In this document: positions 36,316 through 44,126 of the stretch, one piece after another | How the letters are laid out: each line of letters begins with the position of its first letter | Numbering within the stretch: the stretch's first letter is position 1 | Source: Clostridia bacterium | GTDB lineage: Bacteria > Bacillota > Clostridia > Christensenellales > Aristaeellaceae | Assembly: GCA_017512985.1 (NCBI GenBank) | Contig: JAFWEJ010000009.1 | Coordinates: 1 to 64,000 of the forward strand | Direction: 5' to 3' | DNA length: 64,000 nucleotides | Translations under genes and position numbers: made by a program | Notes under the pieces: model-generated | Databases searched by the model: none | Seen by the model: only the letters and a program-made list of their open reading frames with translations | Told to the model about the DNA's origin: nothing

Positions 36316-37116
36316 TTATTCCGCCTTGGTCATGTCCACGCCGAAATACTTCATGCTGATTTCAGCCAGCCGTCCGTCCTTACGGGCCGCTTCCAGGATC
36401 TCATTGATCGCGTCCACCAGGGCCTGGTATTCTTCGCCTTTGTGGATCGGATAGGCAACCGGGTCGCCGGCCAGCACCTGCACGGTCTTGATCTTCGCGT
36501 CCGGATGCTCCTTAAGATAGTCCGCGATGGATACCTGGGCGTTGATCGTTGCGTCCACCCGGCCCTGCACCAGCATGTCCATGGTTTCTCCCAGGGTGTC
36601 CACCGGCACCAGCGTCGCGCCGTATTCCTCCGCCAGCGCAGCGTAGGTGCTGGAAGAACTGTTGGCGGTTTTCTTTCCCTTCAGGTCATCCACGGTTTTG
36701 ATCTCTTCGTTGTTTTCCGCCACCACCAGTACCTTGTTGGAATATACGTAGGGGGTGGTGAAGCTGTAGCTCTGCGCCCGCTCTTCCGTATAACCCACGC
36801 CGTTGCAGATGATGTCAAACCGTCCGGCGTTCACGCCGGCAAGCAGCGCGTCCCAGGGCGCTTCCTTGAATTCCGCCTTCACGCCCAGGCCGTCGGCAAT
36901 CAGATTGGCGATATCAACCTCCAGGCCGGTCAGTTCGCCGTCGTCTCCATGGTAGGTCCAGGGGCTCCAGTTGCCTTCCATGCCGATCACCAGTTTACCG
37001 CTCTTTTTGATCTCCTCCAGCGTCCGTTTCTGCGGTGCGTTGTTCAGCAGCAGCGCGGCAACGCCGGCAGCAATCAGCACCAGAACCAGGATGATGATCC
37101 ATACCTTTTTCTTCAT
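36316..37116 (-). CDS. Polar amino acid ABC transporter substrate-binding protein
   Basis: 266-residue family-3 binding protein held by an uncleaved-looking N-terminal helix (MKKKVWIIILVLVLIAAGVA); no lipobox. Binding-fold landmarks: KLVIGMEGNWSPWTY, ELTGLEVDIANLIADGLGVKAEF, WDALLAGVNAGRFDIICNGVGYTEERA, YVYSNKVLVV, and DLKGKKTANSSSSTYAALAEEYGA. Lies 20 bp after the OhrR-like gene in the trx operon. Likely ligand cystine or another polar amino acid; the ligand pocket cannot be assigned by eye. Confidence 0.92.
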   Translation of the reverse strand: MKKKVWIIILVLVLIAAGVAALLLNNAPQKRTLEEIKKSGKLVIGMEGNWSPWTYHGDDGELTGLEVDIANLIADGLGVKAEFKEAPWDALLAGVNAGRFDIICNGVGYTEERAQSYSFTTPYVYSNKVLVVAENNEEIKTVDDLKGKKTANSSSSTYAALAEEYGATLVPVDTLGETMDMLVQGRVDATINAQVSIADYLKEHPDAKIKTVQVLAGDPVAYPIHKGEEYQALVDAINEILEAARKDGRLAEISMKYFGVDMTKAE

Positions 37117-37136
37117 AATTTCTCTCTCCTGTTTAA

Positions 37137-37586
37137 TTATTCTTCAATGGAATCCAGCAGTTTATGCAGGAGCCTGTACAGTTCGTACGAATCCTCCTGC
37201 GAAAGGGATACGCATGACGCCACCTGCTGCGGGATATCCTTTGCCTGCTCCCGCAGCGCACGGCCCTTTTCGGTCAGCGCGACATAAACCACCCGCTCGT
37301 CCACCTTGCAGCGGCAGCGGGTCAGCCAGCCGCACTCCTCCATTTTCTTGAGCATCGGCGTAACCGTGCCGCAGTCCAGGTACAGCCGGTGGCAGAGATC
37401 CCCGACTTTTTCCTTTTCCTTCTCCCACAGTTCCAGCAGCACAATGTACTGGGTATAGGTCAGCCCCAGGGGCTTCAGCAGCGGGGTATACGCGCCGATT
37501 ACCTTCCGGGCGCAGGCGTACAGCGGAAAACAGATCTGGTTGTCCAGCTTCAGCTGGGGATATTCCGTTCCGTTCTGTTCGCGCAT
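37137..37586 (-). CDS. ohrR: OhrR-like MarR family thiol-redox regulator
   Basis: 149-residue winged-helix regulator, close to OhrR/SarZ: LDNQICFPLYACARKVIGAYTPLLKPLGLTYTQYIVLLELWE, then YLDCGTVTPMLKKMEECGWLTR (recognition helix) and the wing DERVVYVALTEKG. The Cys in NQICFPLY corresponds to the peroxide-sensing Cys of OhrR. Start after GGAGGAG at ATG 37584-37586. It sits between trxA and the ABC importer, so it probably controls its own operon; no ohr gene is nearby. The palindromes at the operon promoter are candidate sites. Confidence 0.85.
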   Translation of the reverse strand: MREQNGTEYPQLKLDNQICFPLYACARKVIGAYTPLLKPLGLTYTQYIVLLELWEKEKEKVGDLCHRLYLDCGTVTPMLKKMEECGWLTRCRCKVDERVVYVALTEKGRALREQAKDIPQQVASCVSLSQEDSYELYRLLHKLLDSIEE

Positions 37587-37603
37587 TGTCTGCTCCTCCG
37601 TCC

Positions 37604-37921
37604 TCACTTCAGGTTGCTGTCAATCCATGCGGTCAGCTGGGGTTCCGGCCGGAATCCGACGGACTGGTCGGCGAATTCGCCGTTCTTCAGCAGCACCAGG
37701 CAGGGTACGGAGTTCACGCGGTACTGCATGGCCAGTCCCGGGGCCTCGTCCACGTCCACGCTGAAGAAACTGACTTTTCCTTCGTATTTTTCGGAAATGT
37801 CCTCCAGCACCGGCGCCAGCATACGGCAGGGGCCGCACCAGGTCGCGTTGAAATCCACCACAGCCACAGGGGCCTTCATCGCTTCCGCCGCAAATTCCTG
37901 ACCATTGATCTTCTTAACCAT
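37604..37921 (-). CDS. trxA: Thioredoxin
   Basis: 105-residue thioredoxin, cytosolic disulfide reductase. Active site ATWCGPCRML (Cys near residues 29 and 32), VDVDEAPGLAMQYRVNSVPCLVLLKNG with the cis-Pro. Six bp after the reductase gene, so enzyme and substrate are cotranscribed. Confidence 0.95.
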   Translation of the reverse strand: MVKKINGQEFAAEAMKAPVAVVDFNATWCGPCRMLAPVLEDISEKYEGKVSFFSVDVDEAPGLAMQYRVNSVPCLVLLKNGEFADQSVGFRPEPQLTAWIDSNLK

Positions 37922-37927
37922 TTTTCT

Positions 37928-38797
37928 TTACTCCTTTCTGTTCTCTCTCCGGTCCAGGTACGCCGCCGCGCTGATCGCCGCGACGTTCCCCTCTCCGGCA
38001 GCTTTGACATACTGATACGGTGTTCCTGTGATATCCCCGCAGGCGAACACGCCCGGCAGGTTTGTTTCCATTCTCCGGTTCACCTTCACATGAGCGCCGT
38101 CCGTTTCCAGTCCGGGCACCAGCTGTGCCGGCGCCACGGCCTCCCGCAGGACGAACACCCCGTCGGCGGGATACTTTCCCGCTGCGGTCACCACTGTCGG
38201 CCCGTCCTCCGTCTTCAGGATCTCCGCCGGCTTTTCCCGGATCACTTCAACCTTGTCCGGCAGCACCGGTCCCTCCGGATACATCGGAAAATACATCACC
38301 CGGCTGCACACTTCGCTGAGGAAGGCGGCTTCGCTTTCCTCCCGGGGGCTGTAGCCGATTACCGCCGCGGTTCTCCCGCGGTAGAGCGGCGCGTCGCAGG
38401 TGGCGCAGTAGCTGACGCCCCGGCCCAGCAGCGCTTCCTCTCCCGGCAGCGTCTTTGCGGACGCCACGCCGGTCGCGAGGATCACCGCCTTCGCCTCCGG
38501 CATCTCTTCTCCCGCCTGCAGGGCAAAATAATCTCCCATGGCATACACAGCGCCGATCCGCTTCTCCGTAATTTCGATCTCCATCCGGTCCAGCTGATCC
38601 CGGAAAGCCGCGGCCAGCTCCTCTCCCTTTACAAAGGGCAGTCCCGGATAATTCCGGATCTCGTGCGCCTTTTCAACCTTTTCGCTCATCTGCCGGCTGC
38701 CCAGGAGAAGAATGCGCTTGTTCCGGTTTTTTGCCGTCAGCGCGGCGGACACTCCCGCGGGGCCTGTGCCGATGATGGCGATGTCATAACGTTCCAC
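37928..38797 (-). CDS. Thioredoxin reductase-like flavoprotein of the ferredoxin-linked (FFTR) type
   Basis: 289-residue flavoprotein. FAD motif IGTGPAG (residues 9-15) and redox motif CATC (131-134) are intact, and GVFACGD is the late FAD contact. Where NADPH-dependent TrxB has GGGxSA, this protein reads IGYSPREES (147-155), and the HRRxxxR motif is replaced by a YFPMYPE segment. Loss of both pyridine-nucleotide motifs is the mark of the ferredoxin-dependent flavin thioredoxin reductases described in clostridia; the N-terminus MERYDIAIIG and KNRNK also resemble them. GTG start after GGAGGAG. First gene of trx reductase-trxA-ohrR-ABC-cotH. It would let reduced ferredoxin feed disulfide reduction. 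Confidence 0.85.
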   Translation of the reverse strand: MERYDIAIIGTGPAGVSAALTAKNRNKRILLLGSRQMSEKVEKAHEIRNYPGLPFVKGEELAAAFRDQLDRMEIEITEKRIGAVYAMGDYFALQAGEEMPEAKAVILATGVASAKTLPGEEALLGRGVSYCATCDAPLYRGRTAAVIGYSPREESEAAFLSEVCSRVMYFPMYPEGPVLPDKVEVIREKPAEILKTEDGPTVVTAAGKYPADGVFVLREAVAPAQLVPGLETDGAHVKVNRRMETNLPGVFACGDITGTPYQYVKAAGEGNVAAISAAAYLDRRENRKE

Positions 38798-38829
38798 CGG
38801 TTCTCTCCTCCTCCCGTTTTTTCAATTAT

Positions 38830-38872
38830 ATTTTATCAAAGATATTTTGAATGTCAATACCTTTGATAAAAT
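38830..38872 (-). promoter_or_regulatory. Promoter and paired palindromes of the trx operon
   Basis: Minus strand -35 TTGACA (38852-38857) and -10 TAAAAT (38830-38835), 16-bp spacer. Two palindromes, TCAAA GATAT TTTGA (38836-38850) and TCAA TACCT TTGA (38854-38866), cover the spacer and the -35; outer 12-bp arms ATTTTATCAAAG (38830-38841) and CTTTGATAAAAT (38861-38872) are also exact inverted repeats. Good candidate site for the OhrR-like repressor encoded in the operon. Confidence 0.65.
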
Positions 38873-38912
38873 ATTCTTGCCAGGAACAAGGGGACGGTCC
38901 CCGCCGTTCCCC

Positions 38913-38945
38913 GCATTGTGATTTATGCATTCTTCATTTATAATG
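38913..38945. repeat. Decayed heptamer array upstream of the HAD gene
   Basis: CATTGTG, a degenerate unit, TGCATTC, TTCATTT: three to four eroded copies in the divergent space between the trx operon and the HAD gene. Confidence 0.55.
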
Positions 38946-38973
38946 TTTCCATCACTGAATTGGGGGAATGCAG

Positions 38974-39624
38974 ATGGATACCCTGCTGCTCTTTGATCTC
39001 GACGGAACGCTCTGGGACTCCGCCCCGGCCGTCGCCGAAGCCTGGAACGAGATCTTCGGGCGGGAATGCCCCGGCCTGAAGCCACTGACCGTGGACGATA
39101 TCCACGGCGTCATGGGCATGACGATGAAAGAAATCAGCCTCGCCCTGTATCCGGATGTCGATATACCCCGCCGGGATGAGATTTTTGATCTCTGCTGCAG
39201 GTATGAGGTGGAATACCTCTACTCACACTGCGGCACCCTCTACCCGGATTTCCGGTCCGTTATGGAATCCCTGAAAGCGGAAGGCTATGAACTGGCTGTG
39301 GTCAGCAACTGCCAGGAAGGCTATGTAAAGGCTTTTCTCACTTCCTCCGGCGCCTCGGACCTCTTCCTGGACTATGAGGAGTGGGAGCGCACCGGCCTGG
39401 CCAAGGGCGAGAACATCCGCCTCGTTATGGAGCGCAACGGTTACGCCAAAGGCGTCTATATCGGTGACACAAAAAAAGACCGGGAGGCCGCCCTTCTGGC
39501 CCGTATCCCGTTCATTCACGCCGCCTACGGATTCGGCGCCGTTGATTCCCCGGACGGCGTCATCCATTCCCTCTCCGAACTCCCCGCAGTCATCTCCGGG
39601 CTGATCTCTTCATCCAAAGTTTGA
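38974..39624 (+). CDS. HAD-family phosphatase (phosphoglycolate phosphatase-like)
   Basis: 216-residue HAD hydrolase, subfamily I. Motif I FDLDGTLWDS (nucleophile Asp and acid Asp), a helical cap (residues 18-85), motif II VVSNC, motif III Lys near KG, motif IV YIGDTKKDREAAL. Start is ATG 38974 after GGGGGA; an ATG two codons before is too close to the site. Monocistronic with a strong terminator. Substrate unknown; phosphoglycolate or a sugar phosphate is plausible. Confidence 0.88.
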   Translation: MDTLLLFDLDGTLWDSAPAVAEAWNEIFGRECPGLKPLTVDDIHGVMGMTMKEISLALYPDVDIPRRDEIFDLCCRYEVEYLYSHCGTLYPDFRSVMESLKAEGYELAVVSNCQEGYVKAFLTSSGASDLFLDYEEWERTGLAKGENIRLVMERNGYAKGVYIGDTKKDREAALLARIPFIHAAYGFGAVDSPDGVIHSLSELPAVISGLISSSKV

Positions 39625-39660
39625 AAGCCTGATCCGGAACATTTCCGGATCAGGCTTTTT
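39625..39660. terminator. Terminator after the HAD gene
   Basis: Perfect 15-bp stem AAGCCTGATCCGGAA/TTCCGGATCAGGCTT with a CAT loop and following T run; could also stop the convergent diguanylate cyclase transcript. Confidence 0.9.
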
Positions 39661-39681
39661 GTATGCTTGTGCGTTCTATGT

Positions 39682-41358
39682 TTATTCTGTGATTTCCTCC
39701 TGTGCTTTTCCGGTTTCCTTCAGGCGCTGTTTGTCCGCATACATCTCCGTGTCCGCGCGCCGGAAGACCGAAGCCACGTCCGCATCATCATCCCTGAATC
39801 TTGCCATACCGCAGGCAATCACAATGCCGCCGCTGCTGATGCTGTTCCGGTTATGTTCTTTTATCTTAAGCATCAGTTCCCCGATCTGTTCATAATCGTG
39901 TCCCTGCGCAATCACCGCAAACTCGTCCCCGCCGATGCGGAAAACAGGACTGCGTTTGAATATCTGGCAGATAATCCGGCTGGCGTCATACAGATACCGG
40001 TCTCCCGCCTGGTGTCCTGATGTATCGTTAACTTTTTTCAGGTCGTTCACGTCCAGCACAATGACAGCGAAGGCCGGCCGGATCCGCTTTTCAAGCTGAT
40101 GATTCAGCTGTTCTTCCGCTTCCATGTAAGCATACTTGCTTTTTACGCCTGTCAGCGCGTCAATTGCCGCCTTTTTCTGCGCCTCTGACAGGAGCCTTTC
40201 ATATTCCTGCTCCTGTTTAACCTGTGCGTCTACATCGTTGATTCCGACAATCAGGCGGTGGCTTTCCGCCTCCTCCACCATCGCACACCGAAGCCGGATA
40301 TAGACCGGTTTCTCCTGAACCACAAGGCGGTATGTCAGCACGAACAACCCGGTACGCTCAATCTCAGAAAGCACGTTTTCCTTGGTAAATGCATGCATAA
40401 ACCGGTTCAGGTCTTTCGGATAAACAAGTTTCTGGCTTAACTCTCTTGTTATACGGAAGAAGTCTTCGCCTTCATCCGGCAATCCGAGGGATTTATATGC
40501 CGCGTTTGAGTTGTATTCAAGATAATGCTCTGTTTCCGGATCAACAATATGGATGGATAAGTATTCACCGCTCAGCGCACTGATACGCGCATAGGCAATA
40601 TGCTCTTCCATCGTCCGCTCTTCAGCCAGGCGTTTTTCCATCATTCTGTCGGCTTCCTGCAGCCTGATCCGGTAATCTTCCTTCTCATCCCCGATGACGG
40701 AAGACCGCAGCAGGCATGTTCCCAGCATGTAGGCAACCGTGTACAGGGGCAGGTACGGATACCACAGCTGCGCAGTCAGGAAGGCCGCCATAATCACACC
40801 GAACAGTCCCAGCGTGCGGTATCTTTTCTGTTTTTCCGCCGCATGGCGTTTCCGGACAATTGACGTAAACGTATAGGCGGATATCAGGAGAAGCAGAATG
40901 ATCTGAACGCCCAGAATAACATACCGGGTGGAAAGTGCTTTATAGACGCAGTCCTGATCCACCGTGAAAAGGACCGGCATGAACACATTGACGACAGACA
41001 GGGCTGTTACGCCCAGGGCAAAAACCCGGCCGCTCTGCAGCAGGAAGCGCCCGAAAAAGTATCTTTCTTCTTCCAGATAGGTAACAGTGTATTTTGTCCA
41101 GTACATCACGCCTGCCGCCATGGCGATAAAGTATATCGTCGTATCGGCAAACAGGAGGGTGGACAGCTTGCAGCTTTCCAGAAATCCCCAGGCAATATCC
41201 GTCAGGTAATACGCTATGATCACAAACAGGTATTTCCTGTATACCTTCCATGCCGGAACGGCGAAACTCTCGTTCCGGCTCAGCAGAATATCCTGATTCT
41301 CAATCAGAAGAATCAGGAGCGCCAGAATCACGATGGCCGAATAATAATTCAGAATCAT
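39682..41358 (-). CDS. Membrane-bound diguanylate cyclase (GGDEF)
   Basis: 558-residue membrane enzyme making c-di-GMP. N-terminal part has about six hydrophobic helices (residues 1-225), then a PAS-like segment (about 250-380, YLEYNSNAAYKSLGLPDEGEDFFRITREL) and a GGDEF domain (DALTGVKSKYAYMEAEEQ, VLDVNDLKKVNDTSGHQAGDRYL, then the active-site loop FRIGGDEFAVIA). The I-site RxxD motif five residues before GGDEF is not evident. Stands alone; no EAL partner in view. Confidence 0.92.
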   Translation of the reverse strand: MILNYYSAIVILALLILLIENQDILLSRNESFAVPAWKVYRKYLFVIIAYYLTDIAWGFLESCKLSTLLFADTTIYFIAMAAGVMYWTKYTVTYLEEERYFFGRFLLQSGRVFALGVTALSVVNVFMPVLFTVDQDCVYKALSTRYVILGVQIILLLLISAYTFTSIVRKRHAAEKQKRYRTLGLFGVIMAAFLTAQLWYPYLPLYTVAYMLGTCLLRSSVIGDEKEDYRIRLQEADRMMEKRLAEERTMEEHIAYARISALSGEYLSIHIVDPETEHYLEYNSNAAYKSLGLPDEGEDFFRITRELSQKLVYPKDLNRFMHAFTKENVLSEIERTGLFVLTYRLVVQEKPVYIRLRCAMVEEAESHRLIVGINDVDAQVKQEQEYERLLSEAQKKAAIDALTGVKSKYAYMEAEEQLNHQLEKRIRPAFAVIVLDVNDLKKVNDTSGHQAGDRYLYDASRIICQIFKRSPVFRIGGDEFAVIAQGHDYEQIGELMLKIKEHNRNSISSGGIVIACGMARFRDDDADVASVFRRADTEMYADKQRLKETGKAQEEITE

Positions 41359-41565
41359 ATGCTGTATCCCCGCCGCCTCTCATGCGGCTGATGTCATCCC
41401 TGTCCGGATACTGATCCTTCAACTCCGGGAACAGGGATCAACGGTATACATCTTTCACCCGGATTCACAGTCTTATTTTACCAGTAGCCGCAGGATGAAT
41501 ACAAGGAGAATTTCCGGAATGTCACACCCTGTTCTTCTCCGCGCCTGATTTGTTGAGAGCCGTTC

Positions 41566-42510
41566 CTATTCCACACAGTACAGAATATGCTGGTTTCGCA
41601 CATTCCCGTCCCTGATCCCGTCGTTCACGGAATACGCGTGCTTCTCCAGGTCGCCGCAGGTTGCCTCCGTCAGCCCCTGCTCCTGCAGCAGGTCGATCAC
41701 CTGTGACGCGATCCCTTCCATGCAGAAATACTTATCTTCCGCGATATCCTCTCCGTTGCCCGTCGTCAGCAGCCATTCCAGGCTCCTGTCCAGGTCTTCC
41801 CCTCCGGGCAGCGCCCGCAGCGCGCGGAAGCTCCATTTGTAATACGGCATATACGCCCTGTTCAGCAGAAACACCGCTGACAGGGTGTTTTTCACGAACT
41901 CCCCTGCCGCCAGCTGCGCCGCGCCGGCCTCTCCGTGCTTCAGGCACCGCCGGTAGTTATACTGCCCGCTCTGGGCCATCAGCAGCAGCCGCCCGGCCAG
42001 GCGCTTCCGCCGGGCGTCCTCCGGCATGTCCCGCAGGGTCTTCCGGCAGTCCGTCAGCAACCCCGCGCCGTCCCGGAACACTTCGCCGTTCACAGCCTCC
42101 GCCAGCGCGTATTCCGGCAGTTTCAGCCACTGTTCCATGCCCATCTGTTCCGCCGGGCAGCCGATCTTTTCCGTAAAATACTCATCGATCCGGAACACGC
42201 CGTGCCGCTGTCCGCCCACCGGCTGCAGCTTCTGCCGCCGGAAACCCTCAAACTCCGCCGGCAGTTTCGCGTACGCGCGCTCCAGCCGGAACGCCGTGCG
42301 GCGGTCCACAATCTCCTCCCCGGGAATGAACAGGCAGAAGCCCGGTTCAAAATCATGGTCCCGGGAAATCCCGTCGTCAAACCCGTAGCATTCCGATCCG
42401 CTGCCGGTCAGCGCCGCGGCGATGATCTCCTCATACTCCGGAAACTGTTCCCGGATCATCGGAACGCCGTACTTTTCCCAGTATCTCCGCGCCAGTTCAA
42501 GCCCTGTCAT
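41566..42510 (-). CDS. DUF4037 nucleotidyltransferase-like protein
   Basis: 314-residue cytosolic protein of the DUF4037 family. TGSGSECYGFDDGISRDHDFEPGFC near residue 35 resembles the nucleotidyltransferase fold (GS motif followed by DxD), and the C-terminal half is helical. Catalytic activity is unproven. Its start overlaps the end of the TPR gene by 14 bp, so the two are translationally coupled and probably act together. Confidence 0.85.
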   Translation of the reverse strand: MTGLELARRYWEKYGVPMIREQFPEYEEIIAAALTGSGSECYGFDDGISRDHDFEPGFCLFIPGEEIVDRRTAFRLERAYAKLPAEFEGFRRQKLQPVGGQRHGVFRIDEYFTEKIGCPAEQMGMEQWLKLPEYALAEAVNGEVFRDGAGLLTDCRKTLRDMPEDARRKRLAGRLLLMAQSGQYNYRRCLKHGEAGAAQLAAGEFVKNTLSAVFLLNRAYMPYYKWSFRALRALPGGEDLDRSLEWLLTTGNGEDIAEDKYFCMEGIASQVIDLLQEQGLTEATCGDLEKHAYSVNDGIRDGNVRNQHILYCVE

Positions 42511-43321
42511 TGATCTCTTCCGCTCTCCTTTTCAGCTCCGCTTCCGTCACAAACCAGCCGTAATGGCCGAACACCGGCGCGCATTTTTCGCATACAAAGG
42601 CATAGTATCCGTTTCGCGGCAGGCTTTCCGTATTCAGCAGCTCCTCCGCCCTCTCCAGGTATTCCTCCGTTTCCTCTTCGGCGTTCTCCGCGCCCAGCGC
42701 GGCTTCCGCCGCGTCCGCCATGTTCAGCCAGGTGATTGCCTGTTCCAGCTCTCCGTTCTCCTGTTTCTTCATGACCTCAATGGCTTTGCGGAACCTGTCC
42801 ATGGCTTCCTCATACCGGCCGCATACCGCCAGGGACAGCGCCATGTTGTTGTACAGGCCGCCGAGCCTTCCGTCGCCTTCCAGCAGGTTCTTCTCATAGT
42901 TCTCCCGCGCCTGCTCAAAGTATACCAGTCCGCCCACGGGGTCCCCGAACGCTTCGCGCACCGTGCCCGCGTTCACCCAGGTCGTCCCGGCTGTCACGGT
43001 ATCCTCCATGCCCAGCTTTTCCACAAGGGCCGCAGCCTTCTCCGCGTGCGCGAAAGCTTCGTCCTTCTTTCCCTGTTTCCGGTAATACCCCATGAGCTCG
43101 TTGTTCAGCATCAGCTGCCCGCGCTCGTCCCGGTTTGCTTCCGCCTCCGCCAGCCAGTATTTCAGATGGCGTTCCACGGCCGGCCAGTCGTTCCGGTCCT
43201 CATATTCCCGGAGCTTGTCCATGATCCGTCCCGCCGGCACCGGCTGCGCGGATTCCTCCTCGCCCGGCTTGCCGCACAGCACGCACCGCGGATCGATGTA
43301 ATCCTCTTTCTCCAGTTTCAT
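42497..43321 (-). CDS. Tetratricopeptide-repeat protein with N-terminal CxxC
   Basis: 274-residue soluble protein. Cysteine pair CVLCGKP near the N-terminus, at least four TPR units between residues 35 and 225 (for example AFAHAEKAAALVEKLG, GLVYFEQARENYEKN, GLYNNMALSLAVCGRYEEAMDRFRKAIEVM), then FVCEKCAPVFGHYGWF, which gives a second CxxC that could complete a zinc site. First of a coupled pair with the DUF4037 gene. Function unknown; protein-protein scaffold inferred. Confidence 0.85.
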   Translation of the reverse strand: MKLEKEDYIDPRCVLCGKPGEEESAQPVPAGRIMDKLREYEDRNDWPAVERHLKYWLAEAEANRDERGQLMLNNELMGYYRKQGKKDEAFAHAEKAAALVEKLGMEDTVTAGTTWVNAGTVREAFGDPVGGLVYFEQARENYEKNLLEGDGRLGGLYNNMALSLAVCGRYEEAMDRFRKAIEVMKKQENGELEQAITWLNMADAAEAALGAENAEEETEEYLERAEELLNTESLPRNGYYAFVCEKCAPVFGHYGWFVTEAELKRRAEEINDRA

Positions 43322-43364
43322 GGATATGCCTCCTGCCCCGAAAAATTGTTTCCGCAGTATCCTT

Positions 43365-43397
43365 CATTGTGCATTGTACATTATGCATTGTGCATTG
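43365..43397. repeat. Heptamer array at the tyrosine phosphatase gene 3' end
   Basis: Four to five CATTGTG/CATTATG units. The last codons of the phosphatase gene (MHNA and stop) are themselves made of array units. Confidence 0.85.
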
Positions 43398-43845
43398 ATC
43401 TGATGCTCCGCATCAGCCCTTCGCAGCCTTCCTCAATCTGCCCCAGCACGCCGGTGAAGTCCCGTGTATACCACGGATCGTCGATCTCCCGCCCGGGCTG
43501 TCCCGCCCAGGAAAGCAGCAGCGACAGCTTTCCGTCCGGGTCCCCGCCGTAGATCCGTTTCATATCCCATATGTTTTCGTCATCCATCCCGATGATGTAA
43601 TCCCACTGGCCATAGTCCGCCCGCGTGGTCTGCCGGGCCGAATGCGGCTCGCATACATATCCGGCCGCGAGCAGCGCTCTTTTCATCGGCGGATAAACGT
43701 CATTCCCGATTTCTTCCCGCGTTGCCGCGGCGGAATCGATCCGCAGATCCTTCCTGCCCGCTTCCCGCGCCATCTGCTTCAGTACCATCTCCGCCGCGGC
43801 GCTCCGGCAGATATTGCCATGGCAGATAAATAAGATTTTAGTCAC
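43381..43845 (-). CDS. Low-molecular-weight protein-tyrosine phosphatase
   Basis: 154-residue cytosolic phosphatase. P-loop CHGNICRSAAAE (residues 9-20) with Cys and Arg in place, and the general-acid loop DDPWYTRDF near residue 125. The C-terminus has been extended or replaced by a heptamer array that supplies its last residues and stop. Monocistronic. Partner kinase not visible. Confidence 0.92.
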   Translation of the reverse strand: MTKILFICHGNICRSAAAEMVLKQMAREAGRKDLRIDSAAATREEIGNDVYPPMKRALLAAGYVCEPHSARQTTRADYGQWDYIIGMDDENIWDMKRIYGGDPDGKLSLLLSWAGQPGREIDDPWYTRDFTGVLGQIEEGCEGLMRSIRSMHNA

Positions 43846-43979
43846 TGGTACAAGATGCCCCCTTATGCCGCAGGATGCCGCATTTTGCGCAGTTCTCTGC
43901 GGGTCAAATCTGTCCCGCTCTTCCCAAAATGAAATTCATCACTCGGCAAAACGCGGCAAAACGCGGCAAATCGAGGCCG

Positions 43980-44126
43980 CCAAAAGTAGTAGAAAAGTAG
44001 TAAAACAGAGATTTTCTACTACCCGGATTTCTGCTTCAAGAATACCATATGCATAGCTCGCCGGGCAACAAAAAAACCGGCCACTTTTCGCAGCCGGAGT
44101 CAAATTCATTATTCACATATCCTATT
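43980..44126. other. Integration scar R1, left edge of the accessory zone
   Basis: Contains the inverted repeat GTAGTAGAAAA (43986-43996)/TTTTCTACTAC (44012-44022), a GGGCAAC A-run, and a hairpin flanked by CCGG arms. The same order recurs, diverged, at 52318-52450; the right half recurs at 51846-51910 and partly at 50470-50515. Just left of it is a short CGGCAAAACG tandem repeat (43935-43970). Probably remains of attachment sites and integrase 3' ends. Confidence 0.6.
44069..44098 (-). terminator. Terminator of the GH127 operon
   Basis: Minus strand CCGGC TGCGAAAAGTG GCCGG followed by TTTTTTT, inside scar R1 and 24 bp after the GH127 stop. Confidence 0.75.
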
